The translations under genes were made by a program, and so were the position numbers. This document shows, in pieces, positions 25,904 to 34,079 of a stretch of 64,000 nucleotides of DNA. The notes under the pieces were generated by a model, which worked only from the letters and a program-made list of their open reading frames with translations, had not been told where the DNA came from and ran no database searches. The stretch is taken from assembly GCA_965214305.1 (NCBI GenBank), contig OZ243949.1, forward strand, positions 2,232,001 through 2,296,000, read 5' to 3'. Within the stretch, counting starts at the first letter, position 1. Every line of letters starts with the position of its first letter. Origin of the DNA: Azophilus sp965214305. Its GTDB lineage: Bacteria > Pseudomonadota > Gammaproteobacteria > Pseudomonadales > Azotimanducaceae.

Positions 25904-26538
25904 TGCGGGTCGCGATATCGGTGGAAGGGCAAACCGAAGAAGAATTTATCAGGAAAGTTCTGGCGGCCCATCTCCGGGAAAGAGGGGTTCATCCCACTCC
26001 AGTCGTGCTGGGCGCAGGCAGGCGTGGCCCGCAGGGCGGCAACGTCTCGACGCAGCGGCTGGCGGGGGACATGGCCCGATTGTTCCCTAGCTTCGATGCC
26101 GTGAGTTCGCTCGTGGACTTCTACGGCTTTCGTGGTAAAGGTGAGAAATCGAGTGAGGAGTTGGAGCGGGAGATTGGCAATGCCCTGAAAGATCGGCTTG
26201 CCTCAAATTGGCGAGAGGACAGAGTGATTCCGTATGTTCAGAGGCACGAGTTTGAAAGCCTCCTGTTCTCGGATGTCGATGCATTCGCGAGCTCCGTCAA
26301 CGCCACTGCGGATGCCGTGGATGGACTTCGCCGAGTTCGCAGCGAATTTTCCACGCCGGAGGATATCAACGACAACGCGAGCACCGCGCCGAGCAAGAGA
26401 ATCAAGCGGCAAATTCCCGGCTACCAGAAGGTGCGGGATGGCACCCTTGTGGCGCAGGCCACGGGCATGGGCCGCATGCTCGCCGAATGCCCTCGATTCC
26501 GCGCTTGGGTGTGTGCCCTGGAATCGCTCGGAGAATGA
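25903..26538 (+). CDS. DUF4276 family protein, partner of the AAA ATPase
   Basis: 211 residues from the ATG at 25903, which overlaps the ATPase stop (TGATG). The N-terminus MRVAISVEGQTEEEFIRKVL has the VEGxTEExF signature of DUF4276, thought to be a TOPRIM-like fold with this glutamate as a metal ligand. HEFESLLFSD in the middle and TGMGRMLAECPRFRAWV at the end are also typical. It probably provides the effector or nuclease function of the two-gene unit. Both genes look complete. I cannot name a published system for the pair with certainty. Confidence 0.75.
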   Translation: MRVAISVEGQTEEEFIRKVLAAHLRERGVHPTPVVLGAGRRGPQGGNVSTQRLAGDMARLFPSFDAVSSLVDFYGFRGKGEKSSEELEREIGNALKDRLASNWREDRVIPYVQRHEFESLLFSDVDAFASSVNATADAVDGLRRVRSEFSTPEDINDNASTAPSKRIKRQIPGYQKVRDGTLVAQATGMGRMLAECPRFRAWVCALESLGE

Positions 26539-26723
26539 AATTCACCTTGCGAGCTTCCTCTTGCAAGCGAACGGCGATGGCGACAGTGTGTGCGGGTTCA
26601 AGCACATGTGGGACTGGAACCGGGTGTGATGGAGGGGTTGTTTCCGCGCTGACGGGGCGGGGACGAAGCGCTTTTTCTCCGCAGGGGTTTTCCGCTGCTC
26701 GGAATGCCGGCGGGATATTCGAG

Positions 26724-27317
26724 TTAGGGGCCTAGTGCGCCGATCGGAATGATGCCCACTTCGTTGCCGTCGGTAACACCGTAGCCGTTCAGCGTGATCA
26801 CTGCCAATGCCGCCGGGGGCTCGTGGCCGCTACCCCTCGCGCGTTCGGCCAGCCTACGAAGGCTTTTGGCGCCTTCCGCAATCCGGCGCTCGCCCAGCTT
26901 GATCTCGAAAGCAGCCCAACGGCCGTCCGCCGCCTCAACAATCGCATCGACCTCCAGCCCGTCCTGCTCGCGGTAGTGATAGACGCGCGCGTCGGTGGCC
27001 TGCGCATAGATCCGAAGGTCGCGGACCGCCATGGACTCGAAAAGGAAGCCCAGAAACTCAAGATCGCGCACCAGGCTTTCCGGCGCGGCGCGAAGCGCGG
27101 CCACCGCGATTGACGGATCCACGAAGTGTCTGACCGGCGTGGTTCGTAGAGTGGCCCGCGACCGCAGATGCTCGCCCCACGCAGGCTGGTTTTCCATCAC
27201 CATGAGCCGTTCCAGGTCTTCCAGGTACTCGGCGGCGGTATCCCGTTTCAGCCCGTTGCCGCTGCCGCCGACATCGGCGGCGAGCGTGGAAGCAGCCACG
27301 GGCGTTGCAAGACTTAA
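26724..27317 (-). pseudogene. DUF4143 protein lacking its N-terminal AAA domain
   Basis: About 195 residues ending IIPIGALGP. Conserved DUF4143 segments are LKRDTAAEYLEDLERLMVME, RHFVDPSIAVAALRA, LGFLFESMAVRDLRIYAQ and the nuclease-like VDAIVEAADGRWAAFEIKLG. Full proteins have a further ~200 residues at the N-terminus with an AAA_14 ATPase; here homology begins around ATPVAASTLAADVGG and upstream DNA is AT-rich and unrelated. The GTG at 27299 is only an apparent start. The DUF4143 domain could still be made, but the protein is probably dead. Confidence 0.65.
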
Positions 27318-27695
27318 CGGGTTATTTATAGAAAAAATAAAGGGCGATTTATAGAGAATTTAACGGGTGAATTATCGGAATATGGGAGAGGTTGGTTTCG
27401 GCAAATAAATCCGGATTGTCCGTTTCCCGTTAATTCGAGCCGTTTAGGCAGTGGGATTTCTTTGTATATTGGTCCCGATGAGGTTTCCCCGATTTCGAGG
27501 GCGGCATGGCCTCCGGCGGAGCTCGGGCGCCGGGCCAAGCGCCTCGTTCGCCGCTGCTTCCCGCAGGGCCAACCGGGGTTGGCGCAAACGCCGATAGGGA
27601 TATACTCGGGCCCTGAGGCGCCTGCGGCTAATCGCGGCGGCCCTTTCGCGCTGGCTTGAGGCTCCTATACGCGAGGCGCCGTCTTTACCCGCGAT
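27318..27695. other. AT-rich interval between the DUF4143 remnant and higA
   Basis: Clearly AT-rich from about 27315 to 27480, unlike its neighbours. TAACGGGT occurs at 27315 and 27360 and is opposed by CCCGTTAA at 27427, giving small potential hairpins; ATTTATAGA occurs twice. A 70-codon minus-strand frame (27326-27538) matches nothing I know. Nothing else is supportable. Confidence 0.4.
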
Positions 27696-27983
27696 CTATG
27701 CGGCAACAATGCGCTCGACCTTGATCTCCTGTTGCAGATGGCGGTGCCGCGCCAAATCAAAGGCCAATTGCATGCCCAGCCATGTTTCGGGCGTGGAGCC
27801 GAATGCCTTTGACAGCCGGTAAGCCATTTCGATGGATACGGACGCCTTTTCGTTCACCAGATGGGAAAGCGTCTGACGACCAACACCGAGCCGCTTCGCA
27901 CCTTCCGAAACGGACAGCGCCAGCGGCTTCAAACAATCTTCCCGCACGATGGCGCCGGGATGCACCGGATTCTTCATTGCCAT
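27696..27983 (-). CDS. higA: HigA family antitoxin (Xre helix-turn-helix)
   Basis: 95 residues from 27983 (MAMKNPVHPGAIVREDCLKP), with an AGGAGA ribosome site. The HTH is LSVSEGAKRLGVGRQTLSHL, and the family motif MAYRLSKAFGSTPETWLGMQ follows. HigA binds and silences HigB and represses the operon. The toxin gene lies 10 bases upstream, the toxin-first order typical of higBA. Confidence 0.9.
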   Translation of the reverse strand: MAMKNPVHPGAIVREDCLKPLALSVSEGAKRLGVGRQTLSHLVNEKASVSIEMAYRLSKAFGSTPETWLGMQLAFDLARHRHLQQEIKVERIVAA

Positions 27984-27993
27984 GTCAAATCTC

Positions 27994-28272
27994 CTAGTGG
28001 TAATCCAGATAGTCCACATCGGCTGCGTGGCCGTCCTCAAACCGGAAAGTGACCCGCCAGTTGGATGAGACGGAAACGGCATAGCGCCCTTGCATGCGGC
28101 CCTTGAGCGGATGCAGCTGAAAACCGGGAATATCCATTCCGCTTGGGCTGACGCTCCGGTCCAGCGCCGTAAGGATACGCAGAAGTTTCGCAACGTGTTC
28201 CTGCGCCACTCGCGCTGAGCGTCCATTTTCGTAGAGTGCTTTCAGACCACGATGCCGAAACGATTGGATCAC
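27994..28272 (-). CDS. higB: HigB family toxin (RelE/ParE fold)
   Basis: 92 residues: MIQSFRHRGLKALYENGRSA, then LDRSVSPSGMDIPGFQLHPL, KGRMQGRYAVSVSSNWRVTF and a C-terminal VDYLDYH. This is the ribosome-dependent mRNase fold, with the basic/aromatic end expected for HigB-type toxins. With higA directly downstream, the module looks intact. A strong Shine-Dalgarno is not obvious. Confidence 0.9.
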   Translation of the reverse strand: MIQSFRHRGLKALYENGRSARVAQEHVAKLLRILTALDRSVSPSGMDIPGFQLHPLKGRMQGRYAVSVSSNWRVTFRFEDGHAADVDYLDYH

Positions 28273-28312
28273 CGGCCGAGTGTATGCTGTCTATTGACAC
28301 TGGTCAAACCAA

Positions 28313-28570
28313 TGTGCGGGTTCACCACATATGGGATTTTTCGAGTTCGGCTACCCTTGAGTACGCCCGCGCCACCATCTGCTTGCCGAGCGGGCAGGTC
28401 GCCCTGAACTCCTTGAGCGTGGCGCCGTCGCGCGACACGCCCGTGTGGTCGATCTGGAGCCATTCCCCGGGCCGCCGGGCCTTCATGTGCTCTCTACAAT
28501 TGGCGGTACAACCGGTTGACATGTCGCTCAAGCAGAGAGGCACTTCGTTGCGCCAATATCGGGGTGGCAC
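28313..28570 (-). pseudogene. IS481/IS3-type integrase core fragment
   Basis: Minus-strand frame with GEWLQIDHTGVSRDGATLKE and FRATCPLGKQMVARAYSRV, the first-Asp segment (QIDH) of an rve transposase core. Coding stops at a TGTGCGGGTTCACCACATAT end at 28313-28332; a similar TGTGCGGGTTCAAGCACATG lies at 26589, outside any gene. The remaining catalytic regions are absent. The fragment fills much of the 28273-28694 gap; 28571-28694 shows nothing else. Confidence 0.6.
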
Positions 28571-28694
28571 TACACTGCGCGAGCCACAGCCGATACGGCA
28601 AAGGCGCCTAGTCCGATTGACCGGTCGGTGGCGAAGACCGACACCCTGCGGGCGACCATCCTCGAAAGGCTTAGCAAAAGTTCAGGCGGCGATT

Positions 28695-29744
28695 ATGGCG
28701 AAACCGATCAAGGCTGTCGCGCTCATCTCCGGAGGGCTCGACTCCATGCTCGCGGCCAAGGTGGTCATGGAGCAGGGGGTGCATGTCGAGGGCATCAACT
28801 TCTTCACCGGCTTCTGCGTTGAAGGCCACACCCACGCGATTCGCACCAAACACCGCGCCGTTCCGAAACGCAATAACGCCCTGTGGGTGGCGGAGCGGCT
28901 CGGCATCAAGCTGCACATCATTGATGTCATCGAGGAATACAAGAAGGTGTTGCTGACGCCCAAGCACGGCTATGGGCGCAACCTAAACCCCTGTCTTGAT
29001 TGCAAGATATTCATGGTGGACAAGGCGTTGGCCTGGTCGTTCATGCACGGGCACGGCTTCGATTTTGTTATTACCGGTGAGGTTGTCGGCCAACGTCCCA
29101 AGAGTCAGCGGCGCGACACCATGAGCATCATCGCCCGGGAATCCGGGGCCGACGATCGGCTATTGCGTCCCCTCTGCGCGCGGCACCTGCGGCCAACCCT
29201 GCCCGAACGCGAAGGTTGGGTGGACCGGGCGGCGCTTTACGGATTCCATGGCCGCAACCGCAAACCGCAAATGAAATTGGCCCGGCACTTCGGCTTCATG
29301 GACTGGGCGCAACCCGCTGGCGGCTGTTGCTTCCTGACCGACGAACGCTATGCCAGAAAGCTCACCGACCTTTGGGGCAGCCGCGGTACCCGTGACTACG
29401 AACTCGACGACATCATGTTGCTCAAGGTTGGGCGACATATTCGTCCGGCACCGCATTTCAAATTGATTCTTGGCCGGGAAGAGGGTGAAAACGCCTATCT
29501 GGAAGGCTATCGGCGGCAGTTCATCGCGCTGCGGCCCATCAGCCACAACGGCCCGCTCGGTTTGCTCGACGGGACACCGAGCGACGCGGACATGCAATTG
29601 GCGGGGCGCCTGTTGGCGCGCTACAGCCAGGGGCGGAACGCGCCAACCGTAACCTTGGCCGCCGACGAACCCGGTGGTGCCAAGAGCGAGTTTGCGGTGG
29701 TGCCCATGCCGCCGTCGCAAATACCGGCATCTTGGCATGTCTAG
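28695..29744 (+). CDS. PP-loop ATPase, tRNA-thiolation-like (MnmA/ThiI superfamily)
   Basis: 349 residues from the ATG at 28695 (MAKPIKAVALISGGLDSMLA). The PP-loop SGGLDS binds ATP for adenylation. Candidate sulfur-carrying cysteines are in NPCLDCK (about residue 100) and AGGCCFLTDERYARK (about 215). These features fit enzymes that thiolate tRNA bases or related substrates. The neighbouring tusA encodes the matching sulfur carrier, supporting a sulfur-relay role. It is not orthologous to standard MnmA (no matching C-terminal domain visible), so the exact substrate is open. An intrinsic terminator follows the stop. Confidence 0.75.
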   Translation: MAKPIKAVALISGGLDSMLAAKVVMEQGVHVEGINFFTGFCVEGHTHAIRTKHRAVPKRNNALWVAERLGIKLHIIDVIEEYKKVLLTPKHGYGRNLNPCLDCKIFMVDKALAWSFMHGHGFDFVITGEVVGQRPKSQRRDTMSIIARESGADDRLLRPLCARHLRPTLPEREGWVDRAALYGFHGRNRKPQMKLARHFGFMDWAQPAGGCCFLTDERYARKLTDLWGSRGTRDYELDDIMLLKVGRHIRPAPHFKLILGREEGENAYLEGYRRQFIALRPISHNGPLGLLDGTPSDADMQLAGRLLARYSQGRNAPTVTLAADEPGGAKSEFAVVPMPPSQIPASWHV

Positions 29745-29777
29745 GGCAGGGGCTCCTGGGAGCCTGCGCCTTTTTTT
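29741..29777 (+). terminator. Intrinsic terminator built from an element B end
   Basis: The stop TAG (29742-29744) is inside a CTAG. GGCTCC (29751-29756) pairs with GGAGCC (29759-29764), followed by TGCGCC and seven T (29771-29777). The stem matches element B ends. Confidence 0.65.
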
Positions 29778-29855
29778 GCAAGGGATATCCGCTCGCGCCC
29801 TCCGGCTGAAGGCGCCGGCATTCGCGGCAGCAAGTTGGTGAAATATGCGGGCTAG
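29770..29855. repeat. Element A half-copy spanning the tusA start codon
   Basis: The complement of this stretch aligns with 7214-7300. AAGTTGGTGAAATATGCGGG is at 29832-29851 and the body CTCCGGCTGAAGGC at 29800-29813. The ATG used by tusA (29845) lies inside the repeat end. Confidence 0.6.
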
Positions 29856-30102
29856 CTCCGATGAAAACGCAAGCATTCCTCTTGCAACCTTGGATACGAG
29901 GGGGATGCTGTGCCCGCTCCCGGTTATCCGAACTCAAGACCGCGTGGCCCGCTTGGCGCAGGGGGCGCTGTTGGATGTGTACGCGACGGACCCGGGCGCC
30001 TTGCGGGACATTCCCGCCTGGTGCCGGATTCATGGCCACGCAGTGGTGGAAACGGAGTGGCGCGGACGGGAAATTCGCATCCGCCTTAAAGTCAGTCGAT
30101 AA
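29845..30102 (+). CDS. tusA: TusA family sulfur carrier
   Basis: 85 residues. The defining motif is DTRGMLCPLPVIRTQDRV, with the persulfide-bearing cysteine in CPLP. The rest of the two-layer fold (GALLDVYATDPGALRDIPAW, GREIRIRLK) is normal. TusA relays sulfur to thiolation enzymes; the upstream PP-loop protein is the obvious partner here. The start at 29845 lies in repeat element A. The ATG at 29861 is in another frame and does not encode TusA. Confidence 0.85.
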   Translation: MRASSDENASIPLATLDTRGMLCPLPVIRTQDRVARLAQGALLDVYATDPGALRDIPAWCRIHGHAVVETEWRGREIRIRLKVSR

Positions 30103-30164
30103 GTAAAGGGGTTACATAGGAAGGTTGCTGTTCGGTGGTGGCTCAATTTGAGCATTCTTGAACT

Positions 30165-30234
30165 GGGAGCCTGCGCCCTAGGAAGTCGCGAAAGCGGATT
30201 TGCAGCCGCGAATGCCTAGAGCGCAGGCTCCTGG
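30165..30234. repeat. Short element B copy upstream of glnA
   Basis: GGGAGCCTGCGCCCTAGG (30165-30182) pairs with CCTAGAGCGCAGGCTCC (30215-30231). The 32-base centre contains the complement of ATTCGCGGCTGCAAATCCGC, the block also present at 35564-35583. No gene lies here. Confidence 0.7.
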
Positions 30235-30467
30235 TCCCCATTTGCAACGGATGGGGTGTCGGGGCATCAGCGATTGAAACGGCGCCGCCACGCATGGCTT
30301 ACGCTCAATTTTGGTGCGTGTGCATATATCGCGCACTCGAACAGTGCCTTGAGAGAGCCTTGGCCGTAAAATCTTCCCGAACGGATTGGCCTTAGGTGCC
30401 GTCATACCGGAGCACTGACGGTCGGGGTGCTGAGCGACCCCCTGTATCGCATTCCGCCAATCCAATA

Positions 30468-30500
30468 GAGCGGGCCCGCGGGGCTTCCCTTGGGGCCCCG
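30468..30500. repeat. Half of an element C, just upstream of the glnA promoter
   Basis: GAGCGGGCCCGCGGGGCTTC (30468-30487) continues CCTTGGGG. It matches the left arm of element C (GAG, variable GC block, then TTCCCTTG), but the core and right arm are absent. The remainder of 30103-30686 holds the short element B copy, the promoter and the leader. Confidence 0.6.
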
Positions 30501-30513
30501 TCCCATTTTGATA

Positions 30514-30529
30514 TGGCATAGTTTTTGCT
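30514..30529 (+). promoter_or_regulatory. Sigma-54 promoter of glnA
   Basis: TGGCATAGTTTTTGCT fits TGGCAYRNNNNTTGCW, with GG and GC exactly 10 bases apart. It lies 158 bases before the glnA ATG. A dyad AGCAC-N11-GTGCT at 30411-30431 could be an enhancer site, but its spacer is longer than usual NtrC sites. NtrB and NtrC are encoded downstream. Confidence 0.75.
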
Positions 30530-30686
30530 TCACTTCGCCAGGCTATGCTCTGGAATGGACACCAGCGCCACAAGAGGGGTGCGCACGGTCTGCTTGATCG
30601 CCGGCCGGGCGTTTCGTGCGGCGGACGGACTCACCATCCGCCTTGGTTGAGACTACCGCACAAGGTAGATACGCAAAGGTAGAGAA

Positions 30687-32099
30687 ATGTCAGAAAACAC
30701 ACTGAAGCTTATCGAAGACAACGACGTCAAATGGGTGGATCTGCGGTTTACGGATCCACGCGGCAAAGAACAGCATACGACCGTACCCGCAGACCGCGTG
30801 GACGCCGATGCCCTGGCCGACGGTTTCATGTTCGACGGCTCTTCCGTCTCCGGATGGAAGTCGATCAACGAATCCGACATGATCCTGATGCCGGACGATG
30901 CCACCCCGGTTCTAGATCCCTTCCGCGATGACGCCACGCTCAATCTGCGCTGCGACATCGTCGAACCCTCCACGATGCAACCCTACGAGCGCGACCCGCG
31001 CTCCGTCGCCAAGAAGGCGGAAGCCTATCTCGCCTCCACGGGCATCGGCGATGCGGCCTTTTTCGGCCCCGAGTGCGAGTTTTTCGTTTTCGACGATGTT
31101 AAATACCGTGTCGAAATGGGTGGTGCCATGTATTCGATCAGCGCCGAGGAAGCGGCTTGGGAATCGGGTGCCGATTTCGAGGGCGGCAATCTCGGCCACC
31201 GGCCGGGTGTTAAGGGCGGCTACTTTCCCGTTCCGCCGGTCGATTCCGGTGCCGACCTGCGCTCCGCCATGTGCTCCGCCATGCAGGCTATGGGCCTTGC
31301 TGTCGAAGTACACCACCACGAGGTGGGCACCGCCGGCCAAGGCGAGATTGGTGTGCGCTTCAACACCTTGGTGCGCAAGGCGGATGAAGTGCAAATCTAC
31401 AAATACTGCGTACACAATGTCGCCGATGCTTACGGCAAGACGGCCACCTTCATGCCGAAACCGCTCGTTGGCGACAACGGCAACGGCATGCATGTGCATC
31501 AATCCATTTTCTCCGGCGGCAGCAACGTTTTTCACGGCGATGCCTACGCCGGGCTTTCCGATGCCGCGCTGTTCTACATTGGTGGCATCATCAAACACGC
31601 CAGGGCGATCAACGCCTTCTCCAATGCCAGCACCAACTCCTACAAGCGCTTGGTGCCCGGTTTTGAGGCGCCGGTGTTGCTCGCCTATTCGGCGCGCAAC
31701 CGCTCGGCCTCGGTGCGGGTGCCCTACATCCAGGGCGGCAGCCCCAAGGCGTACCGCGTGGAAGTGCGCTTCCCCGACAGCACCGGCAACCCGTATCTGA
31801 CCTTCGCCGCCATGCTGATGGCGGGCCTTGACGGTATTCGCAATGAGATTCATCCGGGCGATTCGTTCGACAAGGACCTCTACGATCTGCCGCCGGAGGA
31901 GTTGCAAGGCGTGCCGACCGTTGCCAGTTCCCTGGAGCAGGCGCTGGCGGCACTGGATGCCGATCGCGATTTTCTGAGGGCTGGCGATGTCTTTGCCGAC
32001 AGCATGATCGATGGCTACCTAGAACTGAAGCAGGCGGAGGTGGACCGTCTGAATTCCACCACCCATCCGGTAGAGTTTCAGATGTACTACTCCGTCTAG
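30687..32099 (+). CDS. glnA: Glutamine synthetase type I
   Basis: 470 residues forming the dodecameric enzyme that assimilates ammonium into glutamine. Signature segments are FMFDGSSVSGW, the metal-binding EVHHHEVGTAGQGEIGV, KPLVGDNGNGMHVHQS, and the adenylylation site KDLYDLPPEE, whose Tyr is the target of GlnE in the beta type. A sigma-54 promoter lies upstream and ntrB-ntrC downstream, so nitrogen control is expected. Confidence 0.97.
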   Translation: MSENTLKLIEDNDVKWVDLRFTDPRGKEQHTTVPADRVDADALADGFMFDGSSVSGWKSINESDMILMPDDATPVLDPFRDDATLNLRCDIVEPSTMQPYERDPRSVAKKAEAYLASTGIGDAAFFGPECEFFVFDDVKYRVEMGGAMYSISAEEAAWESGADFEGGNLGHRPGVKGGYFPVPPVDSGADLRSAMCSAMQAMGLAVEVHHHEVGTAGQGEIGVRFNTLVRKADEVQIYKYCVHNVADAYGKTATFMPKPLVGDNGNGMHVHQSIFSGGSNVFHGDAYAGLSDAALFYIGGIIKHARAINAFSNASTNSYKRLVPGFEAPVLLAYSARNRSASVRVPYIQGGSPKAYRVEVRFPDSTGNPYLTFAAMLMAGLDGIRNEIHPGDSFDKDLYDLPPEELQGVPTVASSLEQALAALDADRDFLRAGDVFADSMIDGYLELKQAEVDRLNSTTHPVEFQMYYSV

Positions 32100-32358
32100 G
32101 GTAGATCTCCTACAGACCCTCCTTGCGGGGGCGGCCATAATCTTGGTTGTTATGGTTGCCCCCGCGAAACCCGCCAACAGCCACCGGCAACGCATCCTCA
32201 CCGGCAACGCCCTCGGGCCGCATCTCCCGACTCGAGTCCGCCTATCTCACCCATCTCCTTGTAAGCAGGGAAGATCCCGTTGCGCCTCCAAGCCGGGGGC
32301 TGCGCGGGGACGGCCGAGAAAACCGATTCGACTGCCGGGCTTGTGGCCGGTACGCGGC

Positions 32359-32805
32359 ATGACGACGATGGTGTTTTTCTTGGCCCTTGCGGCGGCAAGC
32401 GCTGCTGCGCATCGGGCCGGCGATGCCGGGGGCGAAGACTGCAACGCCGACAGCGGACAGGGCCCGGCTTCCTACCGCATTGCCGAGATCACCTCACCGC
32501 AAAATGATATGGCCGTGCGCGACAACGCGGGCCATGTCTTGGTGCAGGCACAAATTCAGCCCGATTTGCACTGTGCCCATCGCGTACAGCTGCTGCTCGA
32601 CGGCCTGCCCGCGCAGCAGGAAGTTGGTGAGGTAGGCGGGCTAGAATTCCTGCTGGTCAACATCGACCGGGGAACGCACCAACTGCAACTGCGTATCGTC
32701 GATGCAGACGCTACCGTGCTGTTCACGGGCCAGCCGAGCACCTTCCACCTGCTGCGACACTCAAGGCTGCACCCACAGCCACGGCTTCCGACAAGCCCAC
32801 ATTGA
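32359..32805 (+). CDS. Secreted DUF4124-like protein of the glnA-ntrB interval
   Basis: 148 residues from the ATG at 32359. MTTMVFFLALAAASAAAHRA is a signal peptide. The body (YRIAEITSPQNDMAVRDNAG, VQAQIQPDLHCAHRVQLLLD, NIDRGTHQLQLRIVDADA) matches the C-terminal Ig-like part of proteins encoded between glnA and ntrB in many gammaproteobacteria. Those usually start with a DUF4124 segment, which is reduced or missing here. Residues 88-95 (EVGEVGGL) are encoded by a 23/24 match to the end of element A (32621-32644). Function unknown. Confidence 0.7.
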   Translation: MTTMVFFLALAAASAAAHRAGDAGGEDCNADSGQGPASYRIAEITSPQNDMAVRDNAGHVLVQAQIQPDLHCAHRVQLLLDGLPAQQEVGEVGGLEFLLVNIDRGTHQLQLRIVDADATVLFTGQPSTFHLLRHSRLHPQPRLPTSPH

Positions 32806-33008
32806 CCTGGCCGGCCCCGTTGCACTATTTTGGTGCAGTGCGGCCTCAGGCCAGAGCGATTTTATGATTGGGAACTGGACCGATTCTTGCTCGGTTTTCC
32901 TACCGTGGCTTTCCAATTCCAAATTTGGTTTTCCGGTGCCTCCGCAAGACCGTGCGGCAACCGCTCGCCCGGCCGTGCGGCGCAAGAACACTGTCTGTGG
33001 TCTCTGCT

Positions 33009-34079
33009 ATGAATGCGCCCGTTCGCTTGGGAGGTCGGCAGGTGTTTGAGCACCAGACCGTCGCCATTGTGGTGGTTTCCCAAAACCTTGCCATCAAGCT
33101 GGTCAATCCGGCGGCGGAGGCCCTATTCGGCGTGAGCGCTCAACGGGTTCTCGGCGGCTCCCTGAATCAATTGTTTTGCATACCTGCCAAGATGCTCCAG
33201 ACCGCGCCCGGCCCGCCCGGCGACGACCAAACATTCATCCTTCGGCAGCAGCACTTGACACTGCCCAACGGCGAAGAGTTGATTGTTGATCTTACAGTGG
33301 TGCCCATTAACGGTGGGGACCTGCTCATTGAGGCGCAACCCCTGGACCGGCTGATGCGAATTAACCAGGATGATCGCCTAATCAACGTTCAGGAGACCAC
33401 CGCCAAGCTGGTCCGCGGCCTCGCCCACGAAATCAAGAATCCGCTGGGCGGTATTCGCGGTGCCGCCCAACTGCTCGGCCGGGAGTTGAATCGTCCCGAC
33501 CTTGCCGAATACACCCAGATCATCATCCGCGAAACCGACCGACTCACCGAATTGGTGGACAACATGCTGGGTCCGAGCCGTCCGCTCAAGATTGCGGCGG
33601 TTAACGTACACCGCGTTCTTCAGCATGTTGCACAGATCGCGCAATCGGATCTGGCGCAACCGGAAATTGAGATGGCGCGCGACTACGACCCTAGCCTGCC
33701 GCCGGTGCAGGCGGACGAAGACCAACTCATTCAAGCCCTGTTGAATCTGGTGAGCAACGCTTGCATCGCGCTGGAGGGCGCATCCAATGCGCGCATTACG
33801 TTGCGCACAAGGGCATTGCGCCAATTTACGATCGCTGGCCGACGCCATCGGCTCGTCGTGCAAATCGACGTCATCGACAATGGCCCCGGCATTCCCGACG
33901 AACTCATCGATCGCATTTTTTATCCGATGATTAGCGGTCGGCCGCACGGCACCGGGTTGGGGCTTGCCATCGCCCAGAACATCGTGCGCCGCCACCAAGG
34001 GGTGCTCGAATGCGAGAGCCACCCCGGGCACACCCGTTTTTCGGTCATCCTGCCGCTACGGTTTGTGGAGGAAGCATGA
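33009..34079 (+). CDS. ntrB: Nitrogen regulation sensor kinase NtrB
   Basis: 356 residues from the ATG at 33009 (MNAPVRLGGRQVFEHQTVAI). The N-terminal PAS domain (about 10-110), the phosphoacceptor His in GLAHEIKNPLGGIRGAAQLL (about residue 140), and the ATP-binding N, G1 and G2 boxes (LVSNACIALEG, DNGPGIPD, HGTGLGLAIAQNIV) are complete. It phosphorylates or dephosphorylates NtrC under PII control. Its TGA overlaps the ntrC ATG. Confidence 0.95.
   Translation: MNAPVRLGGRQVFEHQTVAIVVVSQNLAIKLVNPAAEALFGVSAQRVLGGSLNQLFCIPAKMLQTAPGPPGDDQTFILRQQHLTLPNGEELIVDLTVVPINGGDLLIEAQPLDRLMRINQDDRLINVQETTAKLVRGLAHEIKNPLGGIRGAAQLLGRELNRPDLAEYTQIIIRETDRLTELVDNMLGPSRPLKIAAVNVHRVLQHVAQIAQSDLAQPEIEMARDYDPSLPPVQADEDQLIQALLNLVSNACIALEGASNARITLRTRALRQFTIAGRRHRLVVQIDVIDNGPGIPDELIDRIFYPMISGRPHGTGLGLAIAQNIVRRHQGVLECESHPGHTRFSVILPLRFVEEA

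Noticed and set aside
27326..27538. 70-codon minus-strand frame in the AT-rich interval upstream of the DUF4143 remnant
   Set aside because: No motif recognised and it spans the short repeats; unsupported as a gene.
30411..30431. Dyad AGCAC-N11-GTGCT as an NtrC enhancer
   Set aside because: The spacer is four bases longer than typical NtrC sites (GCAC-N7-GTGC), so it is mentioned but not called.
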